In this document: one piece after another, positions 42,903 through 51,850 of the stretch | Layout: the number at the start of each line of letters is the position of its first letter | Numbering within the stretch: the stretch's first letter is position 1 | From: Paraburkholderia monticola | GTDB lineage: Bacteria > Pseudomonadota > Gammaproteobacteria > Burkholderiales > Burkholderiaceae | Direction: 5' to 3' | Length of the DNA: 64,000 nucleotides | Assembly (NCBI RefSeq): GCF_001580545.1 | Contig: NZ_LRBG01000039.1 | Span: 434,001 to 498,000, forward strand | Notes under the pieces: generated by a model | What the model was told of the DNA's origin: nothing | The model's database searches: none | The model's input: only the letters and a program-made list of their open reading frames with translations | Position numbers and translations under genes: made by a program

Positions 42903-43325
42903 TTAATTCACACCTAGAGAGCCGGTCCGTAAAACCGTCCGGGAGGACCGCGCGTCAAGGCTAAATGCGCCAGCACCGAACCACGTAATCTGCAGCAGGC
43001 CGCCAGCCATCATCACGTTCTTGAGGAAGTGAATCATCTGGTTTTGATCGGCAAAGTTGTGGTGGAAGAACATCGCGGTCACCACACAAAATACCGCCAT
43101 CCCCAGCGACACAGCGCGGACCCTGTAGCCCGACAGCAGTAGCAGGCCGCCGCCCAGTTCGGTCAGCACGGCCAGAACGAATGCCAGCGGTGGCACGGGC
43201 AAACCCACGGCCGCAATATAGCCAACTGTGGCGCTATACGCTGCGAGTTTGCTGACCCCGCTCATCACAAACGGTGCCCCGATCAGAATGCGGCCCAACA
43301 GCGGAAGAAATTTAAAACGTTCCAT
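42903..43325 (-). CDS. DoxX-family membrane protein
   Basis: 140 residues with four predicted membrane helices and the family pattern LPLLGRILIGAPFVMSGVSK at the N terminus, then AVLTELGGGLLLLSGYRVRA and FLKNVMMAGGLLQ. DoxX proteins are small inner-membrane proteins, often encoded with pirins or quinone-related enzymes, with roles in redox or oxidative stress. It lies 51 bp after the second pirin gene and 178 bp before the first. Confidence 0.85.
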   Translation of the reverse strand: MERFKFLPLLGRILIGAPFVMSGVSKLAAYSATVGYIAAVGLPVPPLAFVLAVLTELGGGLLLLSGYRVRAVSLGMAVFCVVTAMFFHHNFADQNQMIHFLKNVMMAGGLLQITWFGAGAFSLDARSSRTVLRTGSLGVN

Positions 43326-43376
43326 GACAACAATCTCCTAAAGCAAATATGTGAAGGTGGATTGCAAACAAAGGAA

Positions 43377-44075
43377 TCAGCCGGCGTCCACCATCACCAG
43401 CTCGGAATCTTCAAGTGCGGAAATCTGCGCAGCAGCGATCTTCGTGATCGCCACGCCGTCGAGCGGCCCAACCGGTTCGCCGTCGACTTCGATGCGTCCT
43501 GATGCCACCACGAGATAGGCGCAACGCGCAGCGCCAAACTCGTATCGAACGCTTTCGCCTGCCTTTAGCATCGCGCCCAGCACGCGTGCGTCAGCGCGAA
43601 TAGGCAGTGCGCCGTCATCACCGGCAAACCCACTGGCAAGCACTACAAATCGACCTGACCGGTCGCTTTTCGGAAACGGACGGGTGTCCCACGCGGGTTT
43701 GCCACCGGACTCACGGGGCAGCAACCAGATCTGATAGACCTTGAGCGGCACGTCGGACTGGTTGAACTCGGCGTGACGTATGCCGGTTCCTGCGCTCATG
43801 ACCTGCACATCACCCGCGTGAATCGTGCCCTCGGATCCGATGGTGTCCCGATGGCCGACCACTCCCTGGCGCACATAGGTGATGATCTCCATGTCACGAT
43901 GCCCGTGCATGGGGAAACCGCTGCCAACGGCGATCTCGTCGTCGTTCCAGACGATCAGCGGACCGAGGGCGGAATGCGCAGGATTGCCGGCGGCGCTGAC
44001 CGCGAAATGGTGCTTCGCGCGTAGCCAGCCAAGATTGCCGCTATCCAGTGATTCCCAACGTCTGTGCGTAAGCAT
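43377..44075 (-). CDS. Pirin-family protein (YhhW-like)
   Basis: 232 residues; the YhhW-type pirin of this length is clear: GPLIVWNDDEIAVGSGFPMHGHRDMEIITYVRQGVVGHRD holds the HGH metal pair and the glutamate, with AGTGIRHAEFN supplying the next histidine and glutamate. E. coli YhhW shows quercetinase activity, so this protein may open flavonol-type rings or detoxify quinones. It is the first gene of the pirin-DoxX-pirin group, and its own promoter must lie in the empty stretch upstream. Confidence 0.87.
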   Translation of the reverse strand: MLTHRRWESLDSGNLGWLRAKHHFAVSAAGNPAHSALGPLIVWNDDEIAVGSGFPMHGHRDMEIITYVRQGVVGHRDTIGSEGTIHAGDVQVMSAGTGIRHAEFNQSDVPLKVYQIWLLPRESGGKPAWDTRPFPKSDRSGRFVVLASGFAGDDGALPIRADARVLGAMLKAGESVRYEFGAARCAYLVVASGRIEVDGEPVGPLDGVAITKIAAAQISALEDSELVMVDAG

Positions 44076-44764
44076 GTGCAGCCTCTATATGCGTTGTGTG
44101 ACCCGAGAAACGGTTTATTTCCAACTCGCCATCCCATCGAAATCAGCGTGATGCCAAACCATGTGAAAATGCTACTTCCGCAACGATTCAGCGCATATCT
44201 CCTGATTCACAACGTTTCATTGCTGCTGGTAGAACGATAAGAGGCACTGCACAAGTAATGCGCCGGGCTACTTCTGGCGGAGAGGACCTGGCGCGCGGAC
44301 GTCAATGAGAAGAGCGCGATGAGGACGGCATGTGGGAATGACGCAGTCGAGCAGTGAGAGCGTGTTTAATCAGCGCACTAAATCTCGCTGCGGCATCGGC
44401 ATGCACCGTGCGGCGTGACGCCCGTCCGCAGCTTTTCCGTGAGATACACAGCGACGGCATTCAGCACCCGCGTGAGGGCAATCCGCCGAATTCCCCTTTG
44501 CTCGAGCCCGCGATAAGACGCAGCACGTCATCGACGGCCGTAGGAAAGGGATGTTCGGGAGCAAGCCGATATCATGGGACTTGCCATTTCACGCGAGGCG
44601 CTGGTGACAGGCGCATCTTCCGGGTCAAGTAGACGGGTTACGACAAAATCTCCCAATGCACCCTCAATCGCGGGATATTGCATGGTCAGCTTTTTCAACG
44701 TAAGGGGTTGCCAATGGCGCCAGAAGTGCCGCATGCACGGGGGTGCACGAGCAACACGAATGTC
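44076..44764. other. 690-bp stretch without a recognised gene
   Basis: Frames here are short and lack family motifs. A minus-strand frame from 44734 (MRHFWRHWQPLTLKKLTMQY...) cannot be assigned and may be decayed DNA. The promoter of the pirin group should lie near 44080-44200, but no clear boxes were identified. Confidence 0.4.
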
Positions 44765-45445
44765 CTAGCCTGGGACATAGCTCTTGATGATGTGATCCAC
44801 CAGAGAAGGCAAATGCTGCGCGACTCGTATTGAATCGCCGCCTGATTGGAAACCGGACGTTGCACCCAACCAGAGTGTCGTCAGGCTTTCAGCCAACGCC
44901 TCGGCGTCCGTCGCGTTAGCGGCAACTGCGAGGCGCAGCAATAGCGCACGAAACTCCCGGACAAGATTGTTGCGCGATAGCCTGAGGGCATGCTTCTCGT
45001 CGGTGGACGGTATCGCCAGCACCTGGATCGGCCCAGGCGGATGATCATCAGAAGCCAGCACAACCGCTATGTCGATGAACAGTTCGATCATGGTTTCGAC
45101 AGGCTCTTCGCCGCATCGCTGCGCGGCCTCGTGCCACCGCGCGCGCTCACGGTCACACAGCCACTCAGCGTAAGCCTGCAAAAACGCCTTACGCGGTCCA
45201 AATATCCGGTAGAGGGTCCGCTTGCCAAGCCCCGTCCGATTGGCGAGCCGCTCGAGGTTCATCGACTCGATAGGCTCGCGAGAGAAAAGCACTTCCGCGG
45301 CTTCAAGAATGCTCTTCCGCAGATCACCCAATGCAGCCTGTGGGTGTATGTGTTTTCTTCGACGGTTCGCGGACCGCGCAGTCCGCGATGAATCCGGAAC
45401 AGGTTGATCGCGCTCTACCTGCGCATCCAACATTGCTTTCCACAT
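44765..45445 (-). CDS. TetR-family transcriptional regulator
   Basis: 226 residues. Helix-turn-helix at about residues 40-90: LRKSILEAAEVLFSREPIES, then MNLERLANRTGLGKRTLYRIFGPRKAFLQAY. The C-terminal domain (ELFIDIAVVLASDDHPPGPI...) has no specific family I recognise, and the protein is unrelated to the paired TetR proteins at 35371 and 38477. The basic N-terminal 35 residues (SANRRRKHIHPQ) extend before the domain. It is divergent from a LysR gene (187 bp). Confidence 0.85.
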   Translation of the reverse strand: MWKAMLDAQVERDQPVPDSSRTARSANRRRKHIHPQAALGDLRKSILEAAEVLFSREPIESMNLERLANRTGLGKRTLYRIFGPRKAFLQAYAEWLCDRERARWHEAAQRCGEEPVETMIELFIDIAVVLASDDHPPGPIQVLAIPSTDEKHALRLSRNNLVREFRALLLRLAVAANATDAEALAESLTTLWLGATSGFQSGGDSIRVAQHLPSLVDHIIKSYVPG

Positions 45446-45632
45446 CGTTAGCTATCCTTTGTATCAACAACCGGATCCGATCGAAAGCCCGCTGTAACGC
45501 GCCCCACCACTGGCACGACTATCGTCGTACCTCTCACAGATGCTATCTCCGCATCGATCGTTCGCACATGTCCTGAATTGCAAAGCAACGTTGCGAGTGG
45601 TAGAACGTTGAAGGCCCGACTTCAGGCAACCC

Positions 45633-46550
45633 ATGAACCAAATCAACGACCTCAATGATCTTCGGCTCTTCGCGGAAGTCGTCGAGCACGGAAGCTTCAC
45701 GGCAGCGGCCCGTGGCCTCGGCGTGCAGACGTCGAAACTCAGCCGGCGCGTCCGCGCTCTGGAGGAGGAACTGGGCGTCCGGCTGCTCAATCGCACCAGC
45801 CGAAGCCTGTCCTTGACGGAAACCGGGCGGCGGTTCTACCAGCATTGCCTTGCTCTTGTGGCGGAATCGAAGGCTGCCAAGGACTTTGTGGACCAGACGC
45901 GCTCAAAGCCACAGGGCACCATACGGATCAGTTGCCCCGTCGGGCTGCTGACCTCCGGCATTTCCGCCATGATTGCGCAGTACCTCCAGGACAACCCGCA
46001 CGTGCAGGTGCTCGTCGATGCCACCAACCGCCGCGTAGATGTGGTCGAGGAAGGGTTCGACTTCGCCATCCGCGTCAGGCTTCCACCTCTCGAGAGCACG
46101 GATCTCGCGGTCCGCCAGCTTGGCTTATCCGTTCATATGCTGGTCGCCAGTCCGGAGTTGGTCGCGCGCTATCCGGTGCCCGACTCGATTGAATCGCTCA
46201 AGGAATGGCCCACGCTTTCCATGGCCAGCAACAGCGAACGCTTTGTCTGGAACCTGGTGGATGCGGAGGGTGGCATCACCTCGTGGACGCATCAGCCGCG
46301 TCTCGCGACAGACGACCTCGCTAGCCTGCGGCTAGCTGCCTTGCAAGGCATTGGCGCGGCCCTGCTGCCGCGCGAATTCGTGGAGGCCGATATTCAAGCC
46401 GGCGGGTTGCTTCACTTGCTGCCAAATCTGGCGACGACTCCTGGCCTGATTCACGCGATCTTTCCGACTCGCCGCGGCATGGTGCCTGCCGTCCGGCAAC
46501 TACTCGACGCGCTGGTCGCAGGATTCGAAGCCCTGAACCAGAAGTGGTAG
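45633..46550 (+). CDS. LysR-family regulator
   Basis: 305 residues with N-terminal winged helix NDLNDLRLFAEVVEHGSFTA, AARGLGVQTSKLSRRVRALE and LNRTSRSLSLTETGRRFYQH. The effector domain has GTIRISCPVGLL and VDVVEEGFDFAIRVR, matching the CrgA/DsdC-like subgroup that often controls quinone-responsive genes. It is convergent with an aldo-keto reductase and divergent from a TetR gene. Its target could be either neighbour or itself. Confidence 0.9.
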   Translation: MNQINDLNDLRLFAEVVEHGSFTAAARGLGVQTSKLSRRVRALEEELGVRLLNRTSRSLSLTETGRRFYQHCLALVAESKAAKDFVDQTRSKPQGTIRISCPVGLLTSGISAMIAQYLQDNPHVQVLVDATNRRVDVVEEGFDFAIRVRLPPLESTDLAVRQLGLSVHMLVASPELVARYPVPDSIESLKEWPTLSMASNSERFVWNLVDAEGGITSWTHQPRLATDDLASLRLAALQGIGAALLPREFVEADIQAGGLLHLLPNLATTPGLIHAIFPTRRGMVPAVRQLLDALVAGFEALNQKW

Positions 46551-46567
46551 CGCGCTTGGCGGCGACG

Positions 46568-47413
46568 TCACACGCTCGTGTTGTCCCACGACGGTGCGAG
46601 TCCAAATGGATCGACAATCCGGCTGCCTGCTGCCGCCAATGAACGGATCGCCGCCATATCCGCACCATCGAGCTCGAAGTCGAATACCGCGAGGTTTTGC
46701 GCCAGCCGATCGATGCGCGTAGTTCTCGACAGCGCAATGACCCCTGGCTGCTGTACAAGCCAGCGCAAGACGATCTGCGCGATGGTTTTGTCATGGCGCG
46801 CCGCAATTTCCTTGAGCGTCGGGTCCGAGAAAACCCGGCCAACTGCCATGCCGCAATAGCTGGTGACGGAAAGTCCCGCTTGCAACGTGGTTTCGATCAG
46901 CAACGATTGATTCAGATACGGGTGATATTCGAACTGATTCGTCACGAGCGGCAACGCGGAAAGTTCGATCGCGTCTTTCATCAGCGCACGGTTGAAATTG
47001 CTCACGCCGATATGCCGGACCTTGCCCGCGCGGGCCACTGCGTTGAGCCCTGCAATCTGCTCGGCGAGCGGCACATCCGATCCGGGCCAATGCAGCAGGA
47101 GCAGATCGATATAGTCTGTCTTGAGCTTTCGCAAGCTCTCGTCAACAGATGCTTCAAAGCGCTCCGATGCGTAGTTGCTGACCCAAACCTTGGTGGTCAG
47201 AAAGATGTCGCTTCGCGGGATGCCGGACGCCTCGATGCACCTGCCGATTTCACCTTCGTTACGATAAATTTGCGCGGTATCGATGTGACGAAAGCCCGCG
47301 TCGAGTGCGGCCGGAATCATTCGATAGATGTCGTCAGCACCCATCCCATAGGTGCCAAAACCGATCGCCGGAATGGACCCGTTACCAACCTGAACAACCT
47401 GGACGTTTTGCAT
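46568..47413 (-). CDS. Aldo-keto reductase
   Basis: 281 residues from ATG 47413. The AKR catalytic tetrad is present: Asp and Tyr in GFRHIDTAQIYRNE, Lys in IFLTTKVW and His in YIDLLLLHWPG. Further features are GKVRHIGVSNFN and LRWLVQQPGVIALSRTTRIDRLAQNL, where NADPH-binding residues lie. It resembles the YafB/2,5-diketogluconate reductase subgroup and should reduce aldehydes or ketones with NADPH in the cytosol. It is convergent with the LysR gene. Confidence 0.9.
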   Translation of the reverse strand: MQNVQVVQVGNGSIPAIGFGTYGMGADDIYRMIPAALDAGFRHIDTAQIYRNEGEIGRCIEASGIPRSDIFLTTKVWVSNYASERFEASVDESLRKLKTDYIDLLLLHWPGSDVPLAEQIAGLNAVARAGKVRHIGVSNFNRALMKDAIELSALPLVTNQFEYHPYLNQSLLIETTLQAGLSVTSYCGMAVGRVFSDPTLKEIAARHDKTIAQIVLRWLVQQPGVIALSRTTRIDRLAQNLAVFDFELDGADMAAIRSLAAAGSRIVDPFGLAPSWDNTSV

Positions 47414-47584
47414 GAAGCGCTCTCGATGGGACTGCCGCCAGCCCAATTCCGTTCTGGTACGGAGATGAGACAGATGCTAGCTTCGCCCCAGACTCGCGCA
47501 TAGGTCCCGCGCCAGAACGCATCGTTGCTACTGATGGAACGATTCCCGGAGAGCCAAGCTCCTGGGCTGATGTTTATCGTGTAT

Positions 47585-47965
47585 TCAATGCGCGAACAAC
47601 GGCGCGACGTCGATATAGATGCGGTAGTCGTCAATTTGCGTATCGCGCATCCGCCAGATCGTCGTGGCCGGCACGGTCAGTGTCGATCCGTCATTGCGCG
47701 TATAGGTCACTTCGAGCTGTGAGACGATCACGTCATCAAACCGCCAGGCGTTGAGCAGATGGTGCTTGATGCCGCTAATCGTGGCCATAAAGTTCTTTGA
47801 AGTCTGCGCGATATTTTTGCGTCCGATCACCGGTTCACCGTTGCCGTAGACGAATGTGCAGCCTTCGGTGAGGAAAGGTGCAAGCTTGTTCTCATCCATT
47901 GAATCAACTGCCCTGTTCACTTCCAGAACGTATTCGAATGCTGCCGTAGACGCCTGAGTAGACAT
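47585..47965 (-). CDS. SnoaL-like (NTF2-fold) protein, paralogue of the one at 10359
   Basis: 126 residues from ATG 47965, which has AAGGAGGA 8 nt upstream. It shares with the protein at 10359 the segments VLEVNRAVDSMDENKLAPFL, VIGRKNIAQ, TYTRNDGSTLTVPATTIWRM and IDVAPLFAH. It lies 79 bp after the MFS transporter gene and is probably co-transcribed from module site 5. Having a paralogue in each of two operons with the same promoter module suggests a repeated step, or two variants of one enzyme. Confidence 0.82.
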   Translation of the reverse strand: MSTQASTAAFEYVLEVNRAVDSMDENKLAPFLTEGCTFVYGNGEPVIGRKNIAQTSKNFMATISGIKHHLLNAWRFDDVIVSQLEVTYTRNDGSTLTVPATTIWRMRDTQIDDYRIYIDVAPLFAH

Positions 47966-48043
47966 GTCGCGGTTCCTCCTTAAATAGTATGCGAAGTGAT
48001 AGACGGCCAGGTGCACCACGTGCGCATATGGCCGTCGTGCAGA

Positions 48044-49380
48044 TCAATGACTCAGCGATCCCACGCCGTCAGGTTGCGTTCCGAAGACGTGGGGTGGTGA
48101 TGCCTGCTTGACCAGCAACGCGATGCACGAAAGCGCGCCGGCAATGGCGATCGTCGCGAAAACACCCACTAGCGTGAAGTGCCGCCGCACGAGTTCAGCT
48201 ACGAGAAATGAGCCGGCAACGCCGCCAAATCGGGCCATGCCGAGCATCCACGCCACACCGGTGCCGCGCCCTTCGGTTGGGTAGAAGGTGGCGGCGAGTG
48301 CATTCATCGAGGCTTGAGCCGTGTTCACCAGCACGCCGGACACGAGTACGACCGGTATGAGCAAGCTTACGGTTCCCGCCGTGACGCCAATCCCAAACAG
48401 ACCGACTGCGGCGAGCGCGTAACACGTGGCGATGACGAGATTCGCGTTGAAGCGGTCCATGAGCGCGCCGCACAAGACCGCACCCACACCGCCAAGCGGA
48501 AACAGCGCGGAGACGAGTGTCGCGCTCTTCGGGCTCAGACCTGCGTCCCTCAGCAGAATGGGCATCCAGTTGATCAACGCGTAGATGATGACGAGGCCCA
48601 TAAACGCCGCGAGCCACAACATCAATGTCCCGACGATGTATGAGCGCGACAGCACGAGGCCGAGCCCGTTATCACCCGTTGCCGGTGCGCTCTCGGTCAG
48701 AACAAAGCCGCGAGCATGGATTACATCTTCGGAGATGCGGCCCAAGGTTGCGCGAATGCGTGCCACTGGCTTGCCATTTGCAACCATGAAGCGTACAGAT
48801 TCGGGCAGCTTGAGCCAGAGCAGCACACCGTGCAGTATCGGCGTGGCGCCGCCCAGCATCAGCACGCTTCGCCACCCGGCATGAGGAATCATCCATGCGG
48901 CAAGCAATCCGCCCAATGCCGCGCCGAGCGGGAATCCGCAGCACATCAGCGTGGTCACTGTGGCGCGGCGCCCGGTTGGACAGAACTCGTCGATCATGGT
49001 CACCGCATTAGCCATGGCCGCACCAAGGCCGATGCCGGTTGACTCAGCGTCGTCGAGAATGCGGATGCGACACAGGCCACGCCGAAGAGGAACACGGAGC
49101 CGACAATCAGCGCCCTTCGCCCAACGCGGTCGGACAACGGGCCTGACACGAGCGCGCCAAATGCGAGACCGAACAGCGCGGCACTCAGCACAGGTCCAAG
49201 GTCCGACTTTGCGACATGCCATTGAGTCAGCAGCGACGGCGCGATGAAACCGATTGCCGCGGTGTCGAATCCATCCAGCAGGACAATCACGAAGCACATG
49301 AAGAAAATCAGCCGCTGAAAGCGACCGAAAGGGTGCCCATTGATCAACTCCTGTACGTCAACGAGCGAAGCGCCTTTCAT
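48044..49380 (-). pseudogene. Aromatic-acid:H+ symporter (MFS, PcaK/AAHS-like), frameshifted
   Basis: The gene starts at ATG 49380 (GGAGAGA upstream): LINGHPFGRFQRLIFFMCFV, VLLDGFDTAAIGFIAPSLL and LVSGPLSDRVGRRALIVGSV are typical AAHS features. After ASAFSTTLSQ, near 49055, the frame breaks. The next frame continues TGIGLGAAMANAVTMIDEF and then runs through the remaining helices to the normal end at 48044. About eight residues (the usual LLVLRFL-type segment) are missing at the break, so a short deletion of a length not divisible by three is the simplest explanation. Both halves remain well conserved, so the event looks recent, or it is a sequencing error. Confidence 0.78.
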
Positions 49381-49492
49381 CGTATCTCTCCTGTCAGCTG
49401 CTCGCGGCACGGTGGCCACTGTGCGGTCATGGCGTGGGGCATTGCTTTGATCACTGCAGGGGGCACGCAGGTGAATATCAGCGACTTTCCAC

Positions 49493-49537
49493 ATTCGATT
49501 TATATCGAATGATCTTTCATGGGATGATCAATGTCAA
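49493..49537 (-). promoter_or_regulatory. Shared promoter-operator module, site 5 (MFS transporter and SnoaL)
   Basis: On the minus strand: TTGACA (49532-49537), a 17-bp spacer, GATCATT, and the best operator of the set, ATTCGAT-AAAT... read on the plus strand as ATTCGAT-TTAT-ATCGAAT (49493-49510), a perfect 7-bp inverted repeat with a 4-nt spacer. It faces away from site 6. Confidence 0.72.
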
Positions 49538-49602
49538 GAAATTGTCGACCGGTTTCAGCAGAAAACCTCTGCGCCTGCAGAAAAGCGACCCGAGGCAATC
49601 TG

Positions 49603-49668
49603 CCAGGGGATTCCCTGGAGTTTCTTGACATCATTCACACTGATACGCATGATTCGATATAAATCGAT
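49603..49668 (+). promoter_or_regulatory. Shared promoter-operator module, site 6 (KSTD-like flavoprotein)
   Basis: Palindrome CCAGGGGATTCCCTGG (49603-49618), 6 nt, TTGACA (49625-49630), a 17-bp spacer, CATGATT (49648-49654), operator CGATATAAATCGAT (49655-49668). It is back to back with site 5, so one intergenic region holds two copies; the flavoprotein ATG follows 34 bp downstream. Confidence 0.75.
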
Positions 49669-49702
49669 TGCTCGAGACACTCTTACCAACAGGACAAACG
49701 CC

Positions 49703-51424
49703 ATGCTCACCGCAACGACGGAGAACTGGGACCGCGAGGTCGACGTCATCATCATGGGTGCTGGCGCCGCCGGCATGACTGCGGCCATCGTGTCGAAAAA
49801 CGAAGGGTTTGAACCACTTGTTCTGGAGAAGACCGATCAGGTCGGCGGCACCTCTGCATGGTCGGTGGGCATGCTGTGGTTCGTCGACAGCGCGCCCATG
49901 CAGGCAGCAGGATTCAAGGATTCGTTAGACAAGGCGCGCAAGTATTTCGCCAGCACGGTGGGAGCGAGTGTCGATCGCTCTTTGCAGGAAGCCTATATCC
50001 AGCAGGGTCGGACCGCGCTCGACTATATGCTGCGCAACTCCGAGCTGAAGGTGATGGCGGTCGACTATCCGGACTACTACCCCGAACTGGACGGCGGCAT
50101 GTTCGGCCGCGCTCACGCCCCGTTGGAGTTCGATGCACGCAAACTTGGAACGCACTTCAAGACGCTACGCGCCCCGCTTCCAGCATTCGCACCGTTCGGC
50201 GGCATGATGCTCGACCTTGTCGACCTGCTTCACTTCCTTTCGGTCACGAAGTCGGCGCGGTCGTTCTTCCACGTGATGAAGCGCTTTCTGCGCTATGGCG
50301 TGGATCGGCTCAGCTATCACCGTGGCACTCGTCTCGTTGCCGGCAATGCACTCATCGCGCGCCTCTACAAAACCATGCTGGACCGGCAGATCGAAATCTG
50401 GCTGAAGTCGTCCGCCAGCAAACTGATCATCGAGAAGGGTGCCGTCATCGGTGCCGAGGTGGTTCGCGACGGCCGCACGCAGCGAATCCGCGCGCGCCGG
50501 GGCGTGATCATCGCCACCGGAGGCTATCCGGGCAACCAGAAAATGCGCGAAGAACATTCACGCAAGCCGACCGTCGAGTTGGGACTCGGACTGCCCAGCA
50601 ATGTTGGCGAAGGTATTCGGCTCGGTCTGTCGGCTGGTGGGCGGCTCGATCACAACTCCGAAGACACGGGCTACTACGTGCCAATGTCCGTCCTGCAGAA
50701 CGACAAGGGCGCGAAGGTGCTATGGGGGCACTTCATGCTTGACCGTCCGAAGCCTGGTTTCATCGCAGTGGGCAAGGATGGCAACCGGTTCACCAACGAG
50801 GCCGCGTCGTACCACGCTTTTACACTCGGCATGTTCGATGCTGGCGCGATCCCCGCGTATCTGATCGCGGATGCGGCCACGGTCAAAAAATACGGCATTG
50901 GCGTCATCCTTCCCGGCAGTTTGTCACTGCGACGGTATGAGAAGGCCGGCTACCTTTTCAGCGGACGGACGCTCACTGAACTTGCAGGCAAGATTGGCGT
51001 CGACACAGGCGGATTGGAACGCAGCGTCGCACGTAACAACGAGTTTGCGGCAACGGGCGTGGACACCGATTTCGGCAAGGGATCATCCGCCTATAACATC
51101 TACAAGGGCGACCCCACGCACTCGCCGAACCCGTGTCTCGGACCCATCGAGCACGGACCCTTTTATGCTGTCATGCTAATGCCGGGCGATTTCGGCACCA
51201 GCCGCGGTCTCGTGACTGGAAGTCACGGCGAGGTGCTGGATCAGGATAACCACCCCATTGCCGGACTCTATGCCTGCGGCAACGATATGAATTCGCCCGT
51301 AGGTGGACACTATATTGGCGCCGGGATCACCCTCGGACCCGCGTTGACTTTCGGCTATCTGGCTGCGATGTCACTTTCTGCAAGTGAGCCTGCAACAAGG
51401 TCATCCGCGCCCTTGGTCGCGTGA
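49703..51424 (+). CDS. FAD-dependent dehydrogenase, 3-ketosteroid-delta1-dehydrogenase-like
   Basis: 573 residues from ATG 49703. The FAD-binding motif is VDVIIMGAGAAGMTAAIV, followed by VLEKTDQVGGTSAWSVGML. The C terminus closes with GLYACGNDMNSPVGGHYIGAGITLGPALTFGYLAA, typical of the KSTD/fumarate-reductase flavoprotein family, in which this segment completes the FAD pocket. Members introduce double bonds into cyclic ketones or reduce enones. Here a desaturation or reduction of an alicyclic keto intermediate is plausible. A dead 5' copy of the same gene lies after the molybdenum enzyme (33735). Module site 6 is just upstream. Confidence 0.85.
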   Translation: MLTATTENWDREVDVIIMGAGAAGMTAAIVSKNEGFEPLVLEKTDQVGGTSAWSVGMLWFVDSAPMQAAGFKDSLDKARKYFASTVGASVDRSLQEAYIQQGRTALDYMLRNSELKVMAVDYPDYYPELDGGMFGRAHAPLEFDARKLGTHFKTLRAPLPAFAPFGGMMLDLVDLLHFLSVTKSARSFFHVMKRFLRYGVDRLSYHRGTRLVAGNALIARLYKTMLDRQIEIWLKSSASKLIIEKGAVIGAEVVRDGRTQRIRARRGVIIATGGYPGNQKMREEHSRKPTVELGLGLPSNVGEGIRLGLSAGGRLDHNSEDTGYYVPMSVLQNDKGAKVLWGHFMLDRPKPGFIAVGKDGNRFTNEAASYHAFTLGMFDAGAIPAYLIADAATVKKYGIGVILPGSLSLRRYEKAGYLFSGRTLTELAGKIGVDTGGLERSVARNNEFAATGVDTDFGKGSSAYNIYKGDPTHSPNPCLGPIEHGPFYAVMLMPGDFGTSRGLVTGSHGEVLDQDNHPIAGLYACGNDMNSPVGGHYIGAGITLGPALTFGYLAAMSLSASEPATRSSAPLVA

Positions 51425-51850
51425 GGTGCAGGTCATCGCCTTGTCCAGCTTCTCCAGCATAAACCATGCAAGCCTCCACCTGCACTCGCATGTCGTTCAC
51501 AGCGAACCGGCTGTTGATCGACACCTCCTGACTGCCGCGTGGCCCTTGCAGGCGCCACGTGTTGCGCCCTCTCCGGTTGAAAATCGCCAGGCAATCGTGA
51601 TCGGCCGGTTCACGCAGCGTGCGCGGCGCAGCGCGTCTTTTCAGATAGGGTGGCTTCGCTGTGAGCATCGGCGAATTCGGAGCCAGCCGGCGCATTTTGA
51701 AACTGCTCCCTGTCGCGATGCCGGTGTGCAGGGGCAGATCGACCGTCTCCCGATCAGATCAGTCGGCGCATTTTCCAACCGAAATTCGACGTTGATAGCC
51801 GGCCAATTGGGGGCGAGCGAAATCAAGCCGAGACTGTCCTGTGGCGGGTG
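51425..51850 (-). pseudogene. Decayed LysR-family regulator (effector-domain remnant)
   Basis: Two minus-strand frames together give a broken LysR substrate-binding domain: LISLAPNWPAINVEFRLENA and PTDLIGR in one, then SPMLTAKPPYLKRRAAPRTL, NTWRLQGPRGSQEVSINSRF and VNDMRVQVEAC in the other. These match the order in intact LysR proteins (DLIGR..., SPAYL..., W...Gp...v.gRf..ND). The helix-turn-helix end is missing and frames shift. It was probably a regulator of the neighbouring flavoprotein. Confidence 0.72.
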
